From Acridotheres tristis (lineage: Eukaryota; Chordata; Aves; Passeriformes; Sturnidae): 64,000 nucleotides of DNA. The position numbers and the translations under genes were made by a program. The stretch covers positions 11,450,479 to 11,514,478 of the forward strand of contig CM072899.1 of assembly GCA_037013685.1 (NCBI GenBank), given 5' to 3'. The notes under the pieces were generated by a model, which saw nothing but the letters and a program-made list of their open reading frames with translations, did not search any database and was not told the DNA's origin. How positions within the stretch are numbered: position 1 is the first letter of the stretch; the number at the start of each line of letters is the position of its first letter. Of this stretch, positions 25,130 through 36,760 are shown one piece after another.

Positions 25130-25480
25130 CTCTCTCCTTTCCGCCAATTAGCATTTTTTGGAAATTAGAGTCTCGCAAAGCCTGCTAACATAAATAAAAG
25201 TGTTTTAGGATTTGTTTGCTTTAATTAAAATGTGTCTTTCTGAAAGGATTTAGTTAAACATCTTTCTTAAACAGTGCTGTGCCAGTAACAGCAACATTTG
25301 TAATAGTGATAAGACCCAGAAAGGGAAACCAACTAGAAAGCAAAATGAAATGTTTCTTTGTCCAAAAAATAAATGGTCGTCTCAGGAAAGTGGAGGAAAC
25401 CCAGTGCAGGGACAATTACAATTAGGTTGATCAAAACAGAAGAAAACATGAAGTATTAAATAAATTCCGCAAAGGTAGCG
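25130..25480. promoter_or_regulatory. Candidate conserved non-coding element
   Basis: The region starts with CGCCAATTAGC (CCAAT and TAAT words) and continues with TAACATAAATAAAAG and GCTTTAATTAAAATG. It is complex and AT-rich. The minus-strand frame that crosses its distal end has no familiar features. Confidence 0.28.
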
Positions 25481-25619
25481 AGTGGGGCTGTGTGAGGTCA
25501 CTCTTTCTGCTGTTTTTCTTTTGTTTTCCGCTTTTTTGACTGTTGCTATTTTTTCTTCTAGCAGCACCCATGATGCTCTCAGAGCTTTCCAAATAGGAAA
25601 TAAGTTGCTTTTCATGTAG

Positions 25620-25930
25620 TGATAAATTATTTTTCGTAGTGAAGATGGAGTGATTGTAAGGGTAATGCTATTAATGGGATTTATATGAAAGCATCCAATT
25701 AAAAAATCGAAACAGCTGCATCAAACATGACTCTACAATGTAATAAAATCATATAATAAATATGTGGTCCCGCCACACCATATTACCTAGTTTGATTAAT
25801 TGAACCTTACATGTGCAAAGATAGTCATTATCAGACTTCTCAGCCATCAAGGAAGAACAGTCTCAATTATTGTCACAATGAAATAATCATTGCTTTTTTT
25901 GTGTCCTGCCATCTGGAAAGAGAAAACAGT
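25620..25930. promoter_or_regulatory. Candidate enhancer with SOX-type and homeodomain palindromes
   Basis: ATTGTCACAAT at 25869-25879 is a perfect inverted pair of SOX core sites (ATTGT and ACAAT) around one base. TTGATTAATTGAAC at 25792-25805 is a near-palindromic homeodomain-type site. GCCATCTGG near 25909 is an E-box. The density of paired sites within about 120 bases makes this one of the better regulatory candidates in the window. Confidence 0.42.
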
Positions 25931-26094
25931 AGCTGCCATGACTGTGAAATGCATGATCTTGCAGAACTGCACAAAGTTGATTCTGCTTGATGCTGGACTC
26001 CTGCAGCCTTAGTGTGGGCTGTAATTTATTTGGTTATATACAAGATGTGCTGCTTTTCTCCTCTTTTGAACCCTTGTACTTTCCCCTCCCCCCC

Positions 26095-26252
26095 TTTTTT
26101 TTTGGGTTTTTTGTTTTTAGTTTGTTTGTGTCCTTGTTTTTGTTTTATTTATTTGGGGTTTTTGTTTGTTTTTTTTGGGGGGGTTGTGCATAGTTTGGGG
26201 TTTTTTTTGTTGTTGGGGTTTTTTGTTTTGTTGTTATTTTTTCGTTTGTTTC
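26095..26252. repeat. G/T-rich low-complexity tract with G runs
   Basis: The + strand is nearly all T and G. G runs at 26155-26158, 26177-26183, 26197-26200 and 26215-26218 are separated by T-rich spacers. The overlapping long frames here (up to 174 codons from 26012) are Phe, Leu, Val and Gly translations of this tract joined to downstream sequence; I do not call them genes. Confidence 0.85.
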
Positions 26253-27039
26253 AAAAAAAATTCCCTCTCTGTGTGGAAGTCTCCCCAGTGCAGGGCCCTA
26301 GGGATGGTTGGCAAGTGGGCAGTTTGCTGGTTTTGCTTCAACACTTTCCTATTTCCTCCCTTCCCTTGGCCCTGCAGTGGGAATGCTGCTGCAGCAGTTT
26401 GCTCCCTGGCACAGCAAGGTGGGAAGGTGGGCTCTGGGGCTGTGTCCCCTTGCCATCAGCTGGGAGTGCCCTGCATGTGTCTGAGCTGGAGCAGGTCACC
26501 TGTGCCTGTAGACCTCCTGTCTCCAGTAAATCATAAGCATCTCAATCTTTTTGTCAGGCCGTGATATGAGAATCCGCATCTGAATTTCAGTATGAAGAGA
26601 GAGAGGCTGATTAAGTGTTTGAGATAAGGTTATGTGACACCACAGGTTAAAAATACCTGAACTGATTTTGGCCCAGTGCCTGAAAACCACATTGCAGCGC
26701 TGAAAAGGCTTCTGAGGAGTTTGTTGCCTTCTGCTTTATGCAAGCACTTCTTCAGGAGTGGTCTTTTAGGAGCTGCATCTCTCTTGTTTTACATTTCTTT
26801 GGACTTTGCTGTCTTGCATTTCTTATATAAAATGTTACCAGTGTGTTGACTTTTAAGAAAAAAATAAAGGTGTCATAAACCTTGGCCATTTAGGAAGAAA
26901 AGGACAAATTTTTCCAGATGTCCATTTCCACAAATGTCCAGAGAAACAGATCCCCAAAACTCTATGCAGCTTAATTCTAGTGCCCCTAAGCAATAAGCAG
27001 TGCAAGTTGAAACCCCTAGCAAATATTTTGTCTTAACAA

Positions 27040-27083
27040 AATAAAAACAAAACAAAAACCCAACAAACAAAAACAAAACCTGT
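27040..27083. repeat. A/C-rich low-complexity tract
   Basis: The sequence is built from AAAAC and AACAAA units, the complement in style of the G/T tracts elsewhere in the window. Confidence 0.75.
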
Positions 27084-27620
27084 ATAATTTACAATGTGCA
27101 AGTTATAAAAAAAGCTTCTGATAAATCCAGAAAATAGGCTTAAAGAAATTCAAGAATCTTCTGAGTCTTGTGATGCTCTATAATTTTAGTGTTTTACCAG
27201 TTATTTTTTATTCATGACTTATATTTTTATAAATATTCTTAGTGATGACAAGAAACTTTGGATATACGTCTAAATAATAGGAAAGACCTGCCAAGTAAAG
27301 ACTTAGGTCTGGCTTGTTTAAATTCTTGTCTGTTTTTAATACTCTAAAAAGCTGTAGATGGACACTGAAGGATTCAGGATACTGCACTGGACTTGTGGTA
27401 TCACTGTTGTGAACTTTATGTTTAAAGACTTCTCTTATTTTCTGTGTAAATGACCATATTGCAGGAGTCTTATGCAGAAATGTTACTTCCCTAATGCATT
27501 GGATTTACTTTCTTATTTTCTTTGGTTGATTTCAGATGAAAATATGCCTGCTTATTTTTTCTAGTTCTCTGAAATGTGATATTGAGTGTGTTAGTCACGT
27601 GTGTTCTTGTTCTTTTACAG

Positions 27621-27805
27621 ATGGGCTCAAGCCAGATACCAAGATGCTGCTAACTGCTGCCTCCAAGAAGAAATCGAAGGGAGGGAAGGGGGATATGACC
27701 AAGGAGGATGAAAGCAGCAAGAATGATTCAGCCCAACCTGTTACTGTCTCTCTTATCTTTAAAAGATATGTTTTTGACACACAGAAGAAAATGATTCAAT
27801 CCTGA
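27621..27805 (+). other. Candidate lysine-rich exon, unknown protein
   Basis: A pyrimidine-rich run ending in TTTTACAG at 27613-27620 is a strong acceptor. The following frame, with codon phase set so the first two bases finish a codon, reads Gly-Leu-Lys-Pro-Asp-Thr-Lys-Met-Leu-Leu, then a basic run (Lys-Lys-Lys-Ser-Lys-Gly-Gly-Lys-Gly) and an acidic/serine part (Glu-Asp-Glu-Ser-Ser-Lys-Asn-Asp-Ser). Codons such as AAG, CTG and GCC look like real coding use. The frame ends at TGA 27803-27805. I see no good donor before that (candidates near 27741-27750 are weak), so it would be a last exon, an exon with a poor donor, or noise. I do not recognise the protein. Confidence 0.3.
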
Positions 27806-29122
27806 GGAAGCAAGAGAGGCCTCTGATTACACCCCAAAGTCCAGACCCTGAATTGCATTGAGGTGGAACGTGTTTCTTGTCCAAACACATTAAACCTGTT
27901 TCTTCCTCACAAACAGAGCCTGGAAGCTCATGGTGACTGTGCCCCCTTCTGCAATGTCTGCAATCTCATATTGCTCTGTTCAAATTTGCTTATTTTGTTA
28001 TCTCTCTGATGTGCATCTTTATGGCATCTCAGAGAATCTCACCTGCTGGATGAACACATTTGAGTATATCTTCTAATTGCACTGTTTTCCTGGATAATTG
28101 TCTTGAAGTTTCTCTTGATTTAGAAGTTTGCCATCAATATTAATCTAAATCAAGTCAAGATGTGAATTTCATGTGACCCACAAAGTGAAGATGATTATTC
28201 TAGGCTTACTTCCTTGAGCAAAGTGGGAGACAGAAGGCACACTATTTAATAGGTGAAACCTAAAATGGATGTTTCACATTCCTTCAGTTGCAACTATGTA
28301 AGATGTTATCTGAGTGATGGTATGGATGTTTTTTATAAATATGATTTATATCTAGAAATGTTTTTCATATTAAACATAATGATCTGTGTAGCTGAGAGTC
28401 TTAATTTTTCTGTTTGCTGTTCCAAAGGTTCAGAATTTATCTTCAGTGACATTTTATGTAACTTTTCTGATTTTCCTGCCTGTTCTGCAATGAATCCTAT
28501 TCCAAAACTGTTTTCTTTTTCTTTTTGCTTTTTTTAAAATTTTGTAACCAAAACGCCTTTTGTGTGTGAGAGAAAATGTTGCCTCTGGAAATAGTCAAGG
28601 GCTTTATTTCATTAAAATAATGATAGAAGATTGCTGCATAAGCCTTGTAAAATGAGTGTCTCCAAGATGCTTTAGAAACCATTAGTTTTTAATAGGGATT
28701 TCATGGCTGCTTAACTCTTTCTCTCAATTTCATGTCCTAGGCTCATAAAAAGGAGAGCATTGGTAATATCCCTTCCTTGTTTCATACAAAGTATAGGACA
28801 CCTTAACATGAAAACTAACAGCAATTCCACAGGTATGAAAGCTGCAGTCTGGAACAGAAATTGAACTTGGACTTGGCAGCATGGCAAATGTTAGTTCCTG
28901 CCTTTTGAACAAAAAGAGTTCTTGCTTGTTGATGCTGAATAGCAACCTGTCAGCTATAGATGGTGACCATATGTATAATGTAAGTGCCTTAGTTGCACAT
29001 GGAGGTAAACAATTGCTATACTCATTCTTATTAATCATATCATTATATCCCTTGGGGGGCATGAGTCCATCACATTAACATGATCCTGATTTTTTTTCCA
29101 CTCTTTTCCTTTTAATTTCTAG

Positions 29123-29164
29123 GTCGCCAAAGTGGCTACAAATGGCAAAGCTGCCAGCTACTGA
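29123..29164 (+). other. Possible short terminal exon segment
   Basis: The acceptor-like CTTTTAATTTCTAG ends at 29122. The next frame gives 13 codons (Val-Ala-Lys-Val-Ala-Thr-Asn-Gly-Lys-Ala-Ala-Ser-Tyr) and a stop. It could follow the candidate exon at 27621, but no clean donor joins them. Another frame stays open for 31 codons (to about 29220), so the reading frame is not settled. Confidence 0.12.
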
Positions 29165-32100
29165 GAGGATATTTACAGCTGGACGGTTGTGAGACAGAGC
29201 AAGCCTGCTGTCTAAACTAGGCTGATGGTCCCCCTTTAAATCAGAGCAGAATTAGTGCTTTGTGTAATAATCCCAAACAGTTTCTGCTGAGTGAGTCCCA
29301 GCAAAGCTTTAGCACATCCCTTAAGATTATGGGGTATGCTTTCAGTGTGATCCCAGAGGAATTAGGCAGGCAACTTCAGCTATTGGCTTAACGTAACTTG
29401 TGCTGCCAGCCTTGCTGGAAAATGTATCCTTCTGTAATGGAAAAAATGCATTTCACACCCCTGTCACCTCTCCTTCCCCATTTCTCTCTTCTTCCCAAAC
29501 ACCCCCAAAAGCAGTCTTTGGAAAGAATATTTTAATGTTATCTTTGTTTTAAGCCTTTATCAAATCCTGTTTTGTACTCTGCACTGTTACCTCTGCCTAA
29601 GATACTGCAGTGATGGAACATAGAGAAACAGATGACACTGAAGGAACAGTGTTACTATCATTTCAGGTTAGTCTAAGAATTATGGGTATTAAACCTAATT
29701 AAATACTCTTCGTTATTAAGGAACTTATACTTTAATCTGTATAGTTCTAGTGTCCTTGCCGAATTTTAAATGGGTTGCTAATTTGGAGTATTGGAAAGAA
29801 AAGGGGAGTGATCAGGAAAGGTGCTTCCAGAGTTGTTATCCTTTCACTTACATGGTTTTGTCTTTCTCATTTCTAAGGCACTTTTGAGTAGTTCTGGAGA
29901 GGAGGTTGTCAGTGTAAATGGGGGTATGTATTTTTACAAAAGCCTGTCTGATGAATGTTTTCTCCCCCACACCGTGGATTGCCCTTAACAGGATCAGTGA
30001 GTCTGTTGTTATGGAACTTGATCCCTTTGAAAACTCATTAACCCTGAACACTTAGATTTGCAGCCCTCTGCTTGGCTGAAAGGACTCCTAGTGCAGAGAG
30101 TCCCATGGTTTATTTCCTTGGGGTACTCCAGGAGAGTAAGCAGCAATAATTCCAGAGTTGGACCTACATCCCTTTCTCATCCAGTCGCTTGTAAACATAT
30201 TTTTGAAATCTTTCTCCAATTTTCCATTTCATTTCCAAACTAGCATACTAACTTGGCATTTTTCTTTCATCTTCTCAGTCTAAGACCTGATCTCCTCCTC
30301 AGTGCTCCCATTTCCTTCTTTGCTTGTTGCTTCTTCGTGCTCTGGCTCTGCTCTTGTCCTGGAGATCCATGGCAGGGCTCCCATGACATTGCTGGGAGCC
30401 CAGTGAGGTGGGGAAGGCCCTTGGCATGGAGCTCATCCCAGCTGCTGTGTGTGCTGAGGAGCTGCCTCGGTTCAGGCTCGGACTCTGGGCAGCTCTGATG
30501 GACCCACAGGAGCAGGCTGTGCCTTCACCTGCCACCCTACCCTGTCCTTGTGCCTTAGAATCCGTTGCAGAAAGCCCCTGTCACAAAGCCTCATCCTTTT
30601 ATTTTGCTCCTGTTGCAGAGCTCCCAATGTAGAATTCCAAAGGGAGAACCTAAGTGTGCCCAAGAACTTTGATTATAATGTGCTTTTACTGCAGATCTCT
30701 GGCTGCTGTCCTGAGGCTGTTGGATACACATTCGAAAAAGGGTGAAATGGTGGAACAAAATGATTATGGGAAAATCAAAGCTTTTAAAGACATTTGTAGG
30801 ATGAACAGATGTTCAAACATTCTTTTATTTGGTTTCCAGACAGACGTAGAGACTTTCCTTTCATCCTCGTAATCAGTGCATTATGCTGTAATTTGTAAAA
30901 ATGGCATTAAAAAAATATTAACAGGGTCATATTGTGATCTACTGACTCTGTGTCATTAAGCCGTGAAGTTAAGAACGGCAACTGGGAACATGGGTTAAAT
31001 GTTGCAGAATGTACTGTACTAGCATATATTGTCAGACTGTGTTATAATGAATCCAAAATAGAATAAAGATGTGAGGAGTTTTTTAATACTGCTAAGGTTG
31101 TCAGTGTTGCAAAACTAGAAATTATTACGGCTGTGCAGATGTTTGGTGAGTAATACATCTTCGGGTTCTGGGGAGAGTAGCAGGGAGAAAAGGATTGTTT
31201 TTACAAGCCTGTTTTCTACTTTTCCTTGGAATTTATTTTGGGACTGCAGTCTGGCTTGTGATCATGCCAGAGGTCTGGAGCCAGGAGGGTCAAAGCTGCG
31301 CTTATGGTAGCAAGGATTCAGTAGGTGGCATCCTTTGCTTGGAATCAAAGCTGAGTCTCCCCACCTAAAAAGGGGGTTTTCACTGGAACTGAGACTGAAG
31401 GGTTTGCATCAGGGTTGCAACCCAGCTCTTAAAGAACAGCTTCTGTTAAAAACTACAATGCATTTAATGTCTGGGACAGAGCCATCAACTCCAGTCTGTT
31501 GACCAAAGCCTGAGGCAGCAGTGTCCTTTCTGTGTATGTTTCTGGCTCAGCTGGAAATAGCTCTGTCTCTTAAATCCTCTGATAGTTGGTAGCAAGTAAT
31601 TGACTATGGAAAAGTGAGCCATCTGCACCCGGGGAGTTCTTGATGTGTGCAAGGCATCTCTTTCTGGGCACTAGCACTTTCCTTGCCAGTTGGACTCTGC
31701 AGTTGAACAACCACGGGGTGGTAAAGCAAAATGAGAGCCCACCACGGCTCATGGGGAGTTGCAGTGGTGAAGCCACAGTCCAGCCCAGCACTGTTTGCCT
31801 CTCACTGCTGGGAGAGCAGCTCTGTGTTTACATCTGCAAAGTGCTCTGGCATCTTATGAAATGAAGGATGAAAGGCAGCAGAGGAATGCTACCTTATTAG
31901 CAGTTTCAAAACCCCTTCATGTTTCCCTTATAGTTTAATATCCACACTGAGCTGGAAAGCTCTTCATTTACAAACACATGAGTTTTAAACAAACTTGTTG
32001 AGGATATAAATAGAATTATTTTAAGATAGAGCCTAGCACTGGGAGCTAACCTGCCAAGCCTGGCAGAAAGGGAAGGACTGTATGACTGCAATCTGTTGTA

Positions 32101-32241
32101 AGGCCAGTTTTTCTAAATGATGGGCACCCAGGAGGGGCTTGGAGAAGCTGAGTTTAAGTGAGATATTGGCAGTGTTCTGGAATTCCCCACAAATTCTCCT
32201 GCTGTTCTGTGCAAACGGTTAAAAACATGTTTACCCTGTAG
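29165..32241. other. Non-coding stretch without recognisable features
   Basis: The part at 30.3-30.6 kb is more GC-rich than its neighbours and has overlapping frames of 60-80 codons in several frames and on both strands, which is the pattern of chance frames. I see no repeat family. Confidence 0.45.
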
Positions 32242-32368
32242 ACGGTGTATGAGGAAAAAGAGTACAGTGGATCTGCTTATTTCCCATTGTCAACACCAGA
32301 ATACGGAGTCTTTCTCACGTTTCCTGCTGTGCTAGTTGAAGTTCCCGTTGTTGGGTTTCCATTCCTCA
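32242..32368 (+). other. Candidate exon with near-perfect donor (low confidence)
   Basis: TTACCCTGTAG ends at 32241 as an acceptor and CTCA|GTAAGTG at 32368/32369 matches the donor consensus well. The 127 nt between them are open in one frame (Val-Tyr-Glu-Glu-Lys-Glu-Tyr-Ser-Gly at the start, hydrophobic later). I do not recognise the peptide. A second strong donor, CAAAG|GTGAGT, lies near 32489. Donor words of this quality also occur by chance in 64 kb. Confidence 0.17.
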
Positions 32369-32499
32369 GTAAGTGTTACAGTTCTTTATTTTCATTTGTG
32401 AGTCTGATACAAGTGCTTTGCCAAGATGGTGCAATCAGTCTGCAAGACTTGGATCATCCACTTCCCCTTCAAGGTAACTTACTTGGCAAAGGTGAGTCC

Positions 32500-34899
32500 T
32501 CTACGGAGCATCTAAGCCATAAGTTTCTGATATGCATTTGTATACTTTTTCTAGGAAAAGAAAAGGAGAGAGAATTGATCAAATTCTTATGTTTTTGTAT
32601 TTCACAGTCAACTGTGAAAGGAACTCATTGAACAGAATCAGAAAACACGGCAAGATCTTTGGTAATTCTCAACTCTGTACTGCTTTACGAGGCACATTCT
32701 TAAAAATGAGACTGTCTTTTTTTTCTATTGAGTCCTTGCTACTCCTGCCTGTTCTAGTTCATATTTCTTAACCAAAAGGTAATTTGAGGTCTGGATCAAG
32801 TGCTGCCACACTGACAACCCCAGCAGTGAATGAGGTGCCTGCTAACACCCTTGCACTGGCGTTTTGGCTAAACTGATCTGATTACTTTTGATTCTTTAAA
32901 AAAGCTAGGCTGTTCATTAGCTCTAGCATGTTCTGTTTAGATCAATTTCTCCTCCTTTGAGTGGAAGTCATGCAATTTTCTTGTGTTTTGGTTGATCATT
33001 CTGAGATTTCCCAAGGGCCTCATTGATGTCAATCAGAGAGACTCCATCCTTTTTGGACCACAGAATTGGTTTTATTAGGCTGTATGTGGCCCCCATTCAG
33101 ATGTGTAGGAGCCAGTTCTTTTATACTATTTTCTGTGAAAACTGATATTTTAGTGCCTATAACTTCAGTCTGACAGTTAGGAGTGATCCATGCCCTCTTG
33201 GTGAATTCATTCCCAAAACAGCATTCCATAAGGACAAGCTGAAACTTAGACCCCACACAGAGGTTTTGCCTAAATTTCTTAGTTATTGCTAAAGTAAGCG
33301 ATCCATCGTCTAGTTTTCTTTCTTAAGCCTCACTTCAACCAAAGCTGACTTGAACTCTGCACTTTCTGAGAACATAGTTTTGTTACCTGGAAAGGTCGTG
33401 GTCTTTCAGAAGCTCTTCTAGACACTGTTAAGCTACTGAAATATTATCTGCATTAGTGCCCACCTCTGTTAACTGGATATGGGAATTTTTTTTCTGCAGA
33501 GTGTTGGTCATGCTGTCTGAGGACAGTAGAAATGCAGATGGGGTACTTAGTTACTTATTGTGCAGGAATAACTAAAATTATTCTCCCCAAAACATCAGGC
33601 ATCTGAGAAGTGTGTTTTCTTGTGTGCATCTTATTTGTTTCATCTTTAGATTAGCTAAGCCAAGTTTCAATTGCTGATGAATGTGTAAGGGAAAAGGAAG
33701 GGATGATTTGTGTCATCTTGCCTTTTAAACATATTATTGGGGAGCTCTAGCAAGAGAAGCATTTTGTTCAGAGAGAAATGCAAATCACTTTATACCTCAG
33801 TGCTGGGGGAATTTTGTGTTGTTTTTAACTGTGAACATTGATCTCTGCTTAGAATCCCACTGGGTGAGTGGACAGTTTGGTCTCCATCCAGTTCTAAATT
33901 GAGCTGTAAATCTCATTTGCCATCTGGCGAAGCATGGCATGACTGGACAGTTTCAGGCAGAGGTCTGGATTTAGAACAGTGGAAGAACAGAGGTTTGCCA
34001 GAATGGAATGAAAATAGAACTGTCAGGAACACGAAACTCAATGAGAGGCATGAGTTTAGGCTGAAATGAATTTGTAGAGACCTTACACTGCTGTAATGAT
34101 GGTATGTGAGCACATTGATGTAATAATTCTGTTGTTGCAACAGATAGATAAATGTTTAAGCATCACAGCTTAATGTATACAATTTCTTTAAAGCTGTAGT
34201 TGCTGTGAGATCAGTATTGAGAAAAACATAGAGTATTTTGATTTCTCAGTACTAAGTGCTGACGGTATTTGACAATTTTTGCCTTTGATATATATTTCAA
34301 AACCACATCATTATGTACAGCTTGCCCTCACTTAGGTGTTTGTGCAATGAACTGATGCCCAACTGATGGGAACAAAAGTGGGAGAATGAACTTGGTCAGT
34401 TCTGCACTGCCACATGTGGGATGTCACGGGGATGGACCTGAGTCTTCAGACTGTGGTCCTGCTGCTTCTCTTCCCTTGCTGCCATGTGAAGGGCATTGAT
34501 GAGTCTCCTGTTGCCAGCCTTGAGGGTAGTTAGTCCAGACTCCTCAGAACATTTCTTTCCTATGGCAAAAGTAAGAGGAATTCTGTCATAACTTTGTCTT
34601 TCACTGAGGCAATGCAGACAGAGTTTGTCCACATGGTCCATATTTGATTGGTCCATCTTCCAAGGAAGGTGCTTAAATGAATTGTGTGTGGATTGCTATC
34701 CACCCTAACATAGAAGGCTCGTGTAGGAATTGGTATTTGTGTCCCACTACTAAAACAGGCAGAAGTGAATTTGTGTTAACTTTGTCCACAGTTATTTGTT
34801 TAAAATACTAACATTAAAGTCATTCAAGAAAGAGCAGCAAAGACAACCTTCAATTTGTACATAAGGCTTGTTAATTTGCAACATTAGTTTTGCTGGTTA
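32500..34899. other. Non-coding stretch without recognisable features
   Basis: I see short frames only. The part at 33010-33130 (CCTCATTGATGTCAATCAGA) has the look of an old interspersed repeat, but I cannot assign a family. Confidence 0.45.
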
Positions 34900-35060
34900 G
34901 TGTGGGGTGGGGTTTTTTCCCCTTAATTAGAAATTTTAATTAGAGCATGCTGTGTATTAAGATGCTAAAGCTTTGACTGGCAGTTCGGAATTGCAGAAGG
35001 ATCAGCTCTCTCTGTAGGTTGCAGCACAACAGGGATTAGCTCGCACCCTCCTGCCTGCAG
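34900..35060. promoter_or_regulatory. Candidate conserved non-coding element
   Basis: CCTTAATTAGAAATTTTAAT at 34921-34940 is a double TAAT core, followed by complex sequence with CpGs at CAGTTCGGAATTG and GCTCGCACC. No frame is present. Confidence 0.28.
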
Positions 35061-36099
35061 GTGTGTTTTGCTTCTTGAGTCAAATCATCAGGAAATGTTC
35101 CTGCAGGTAGGAAACATTCATCTTCCTGATCAGACCTCGTCTGTTCCAAAGGAGCCTGAGCTTAGGGAAGAGCTGCAGATTCACAGATCCTACACAAGGT
35201 GTAAGGACAAACTCTCAAACCTGCATAACAAATAGGTCAATTGTTGGAGCGTTTCACCACAGCTGCACCTTTGTCCACTTAACTCCAGTTGTGCTGCTGC
35301 CAGTGCAGGAAGGTTCCTTGTCTTTGGAGATCAGTTGCTATGCTGGCCCTTCTGCAGCTCCAGTTTTCAGTCCTGTAAAGAAGAAGAGCTGCCTGAAGAG
35401 ATTTCCCCATCCCTGATGTGCTGATCTGGGCTGTCTGAACACGCCATGCACAGTGAGTTGCTGGGTGTGAGGCAGCCTTGTGGGCTGATGTATTTGGAGT
35501 TGCTCAAGCTCCCTTACCTCATTTTTCTTCTCTCTTATTTTAAAGCAGATTCAAGGGGAGATAGGATAGATTTTTAAACATTAGCATTTAATGTTTCCAG
35601 CATCACACTCCTGGAAAGTACAAAAACTTCTGCCATGGGTAATTACAGAATAACCTATATAAGGGAACTGTTTCCCCAGTCTCTTCACAACTAGTAGATA
35701 TCTTGTGTCCTTTGAGCCTGAAAATTTGTATTTTTGTTCTGTCTAGAGTAAGTGTGGGTTTTTCTGTTAGCCAGACAAATACACAATCATTTAAAAAACT
35801 GCTGAAATGCATTTTCCAAGGTATCTTGTGGCATTCTAACCCACAAGCTAATTACGGTCCTGCAATTATAATTTGCTATTTTGAGTTGGTTTCATGTTCT
35901 GTTGGAACAGAAGTCATGATTTCCCTTATTTCGTGCTGTTTATCAAATGTCATCTGTCTTCAGAAGTGCAGATCTTTGCAACCTCTGTTGGTATAGAAAA
36001 CTATCCATGCTCCTAATGGTTTTAGTTAATCAATATGCTCTTCCAAATGAAGATTGATAAAGTAGCATTTTAATAATTACAATATTATCTGTCTGTTTT

Positions 36100-36760
36100 A
36101 AGCATCATCCCACAGAGTCCTTCTGTGCAGGGTCCCTGTTCTATTGAGTGTTCATTTCTATTGAGTGTTCACATTGATGCCCAAATCTTTCATCATGGAT
36201 TCTTCTGTTAATGAATCCACATAGTTCAATTTATATGTTATTGATGGTTAACTTTCACTTGAGTCAATATTCAATTTCAGCCTAGCTTTGGTGGTACTTA
36301 AGTTCTTCCTCCTCTTCCTGCCAGCTATATTAACCTTCTGCTATTTGAAAATCTTGTCCAGTTATAATTCTTCCCTTTCTGGAGGGTCCCTAGTTAAGCA
36401 ACACTGAGATAGTGTGGACTTTTTAGCACTTGTTTGATCTTACATTTGATGAAAGCCATTCTTACTTCTGTCCTTTTCTTTCTTTGCTTTTCTTGCAGAA
36501 ATTCTTTGGTAACCAAATGGTTTATGAATGCGTGTGTATAATTCCAGTATAGTAGAGGTTTTCCTTGGCTTTTTTGGTGCTTAGTGAATGACACTGATCA
36601 GGATGATTGGCCAGCCTGGCTTTGATTGATGCCTCATGGTTTTATCTGGCACTGAAGTAAGCTGACACTGGTCTGTAATTCCTTGTAAGTTCTGTTTTAC
36701 AGAAAGTGGTAACTCTGGTAATTGACTGTAGTTAAGGCATGTATATCTGTTAGTGTGTAA
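36100..36760 (-). mobile_element. CR1-type LINE relic (copy A)
   Basis: The clearest match is around 36645-36690, where ATCTGGCACTGAAGTAAGCT followed by GACACTGGTCTGTAATTCCT parallels the antisense of CR1 reverse transcriptase sequence. Upstream, GGCCAGCCTGGCTTTGATTG and the part near 36175-36200 (TGATGCCCAAATCTTTCATC) fit the same order. Read on the + strand, the order puts the element on the minus strand. It is heavily decayed with no coding capacity. Its internal boundaries are approximate. Confidence 0.55.

Noticed and set aside
26012..26564. Overlapping 174- and 132-codon + strand frames rich in Phe, Leu and Gly
   Set aside because: They are the translation of a G/T low-complexity tract that contains no stops because of its composition, joined to ordinary sequence.
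29123..29220. Resemblance of one frame (Gly-Tyr-Lys-Trp-Gln-Ser-Cys-Gln-Leu) to a thrombospondin type 1 module
   Set aside because: The similarity is a few residues long, the expected cysteine spacing is missing, and no adjacent exon supports it.
33010..33130. Possible old interspersed repeat
   Set aside because: Only the general look of a diverged repeat; I could not align it to a family from memory.
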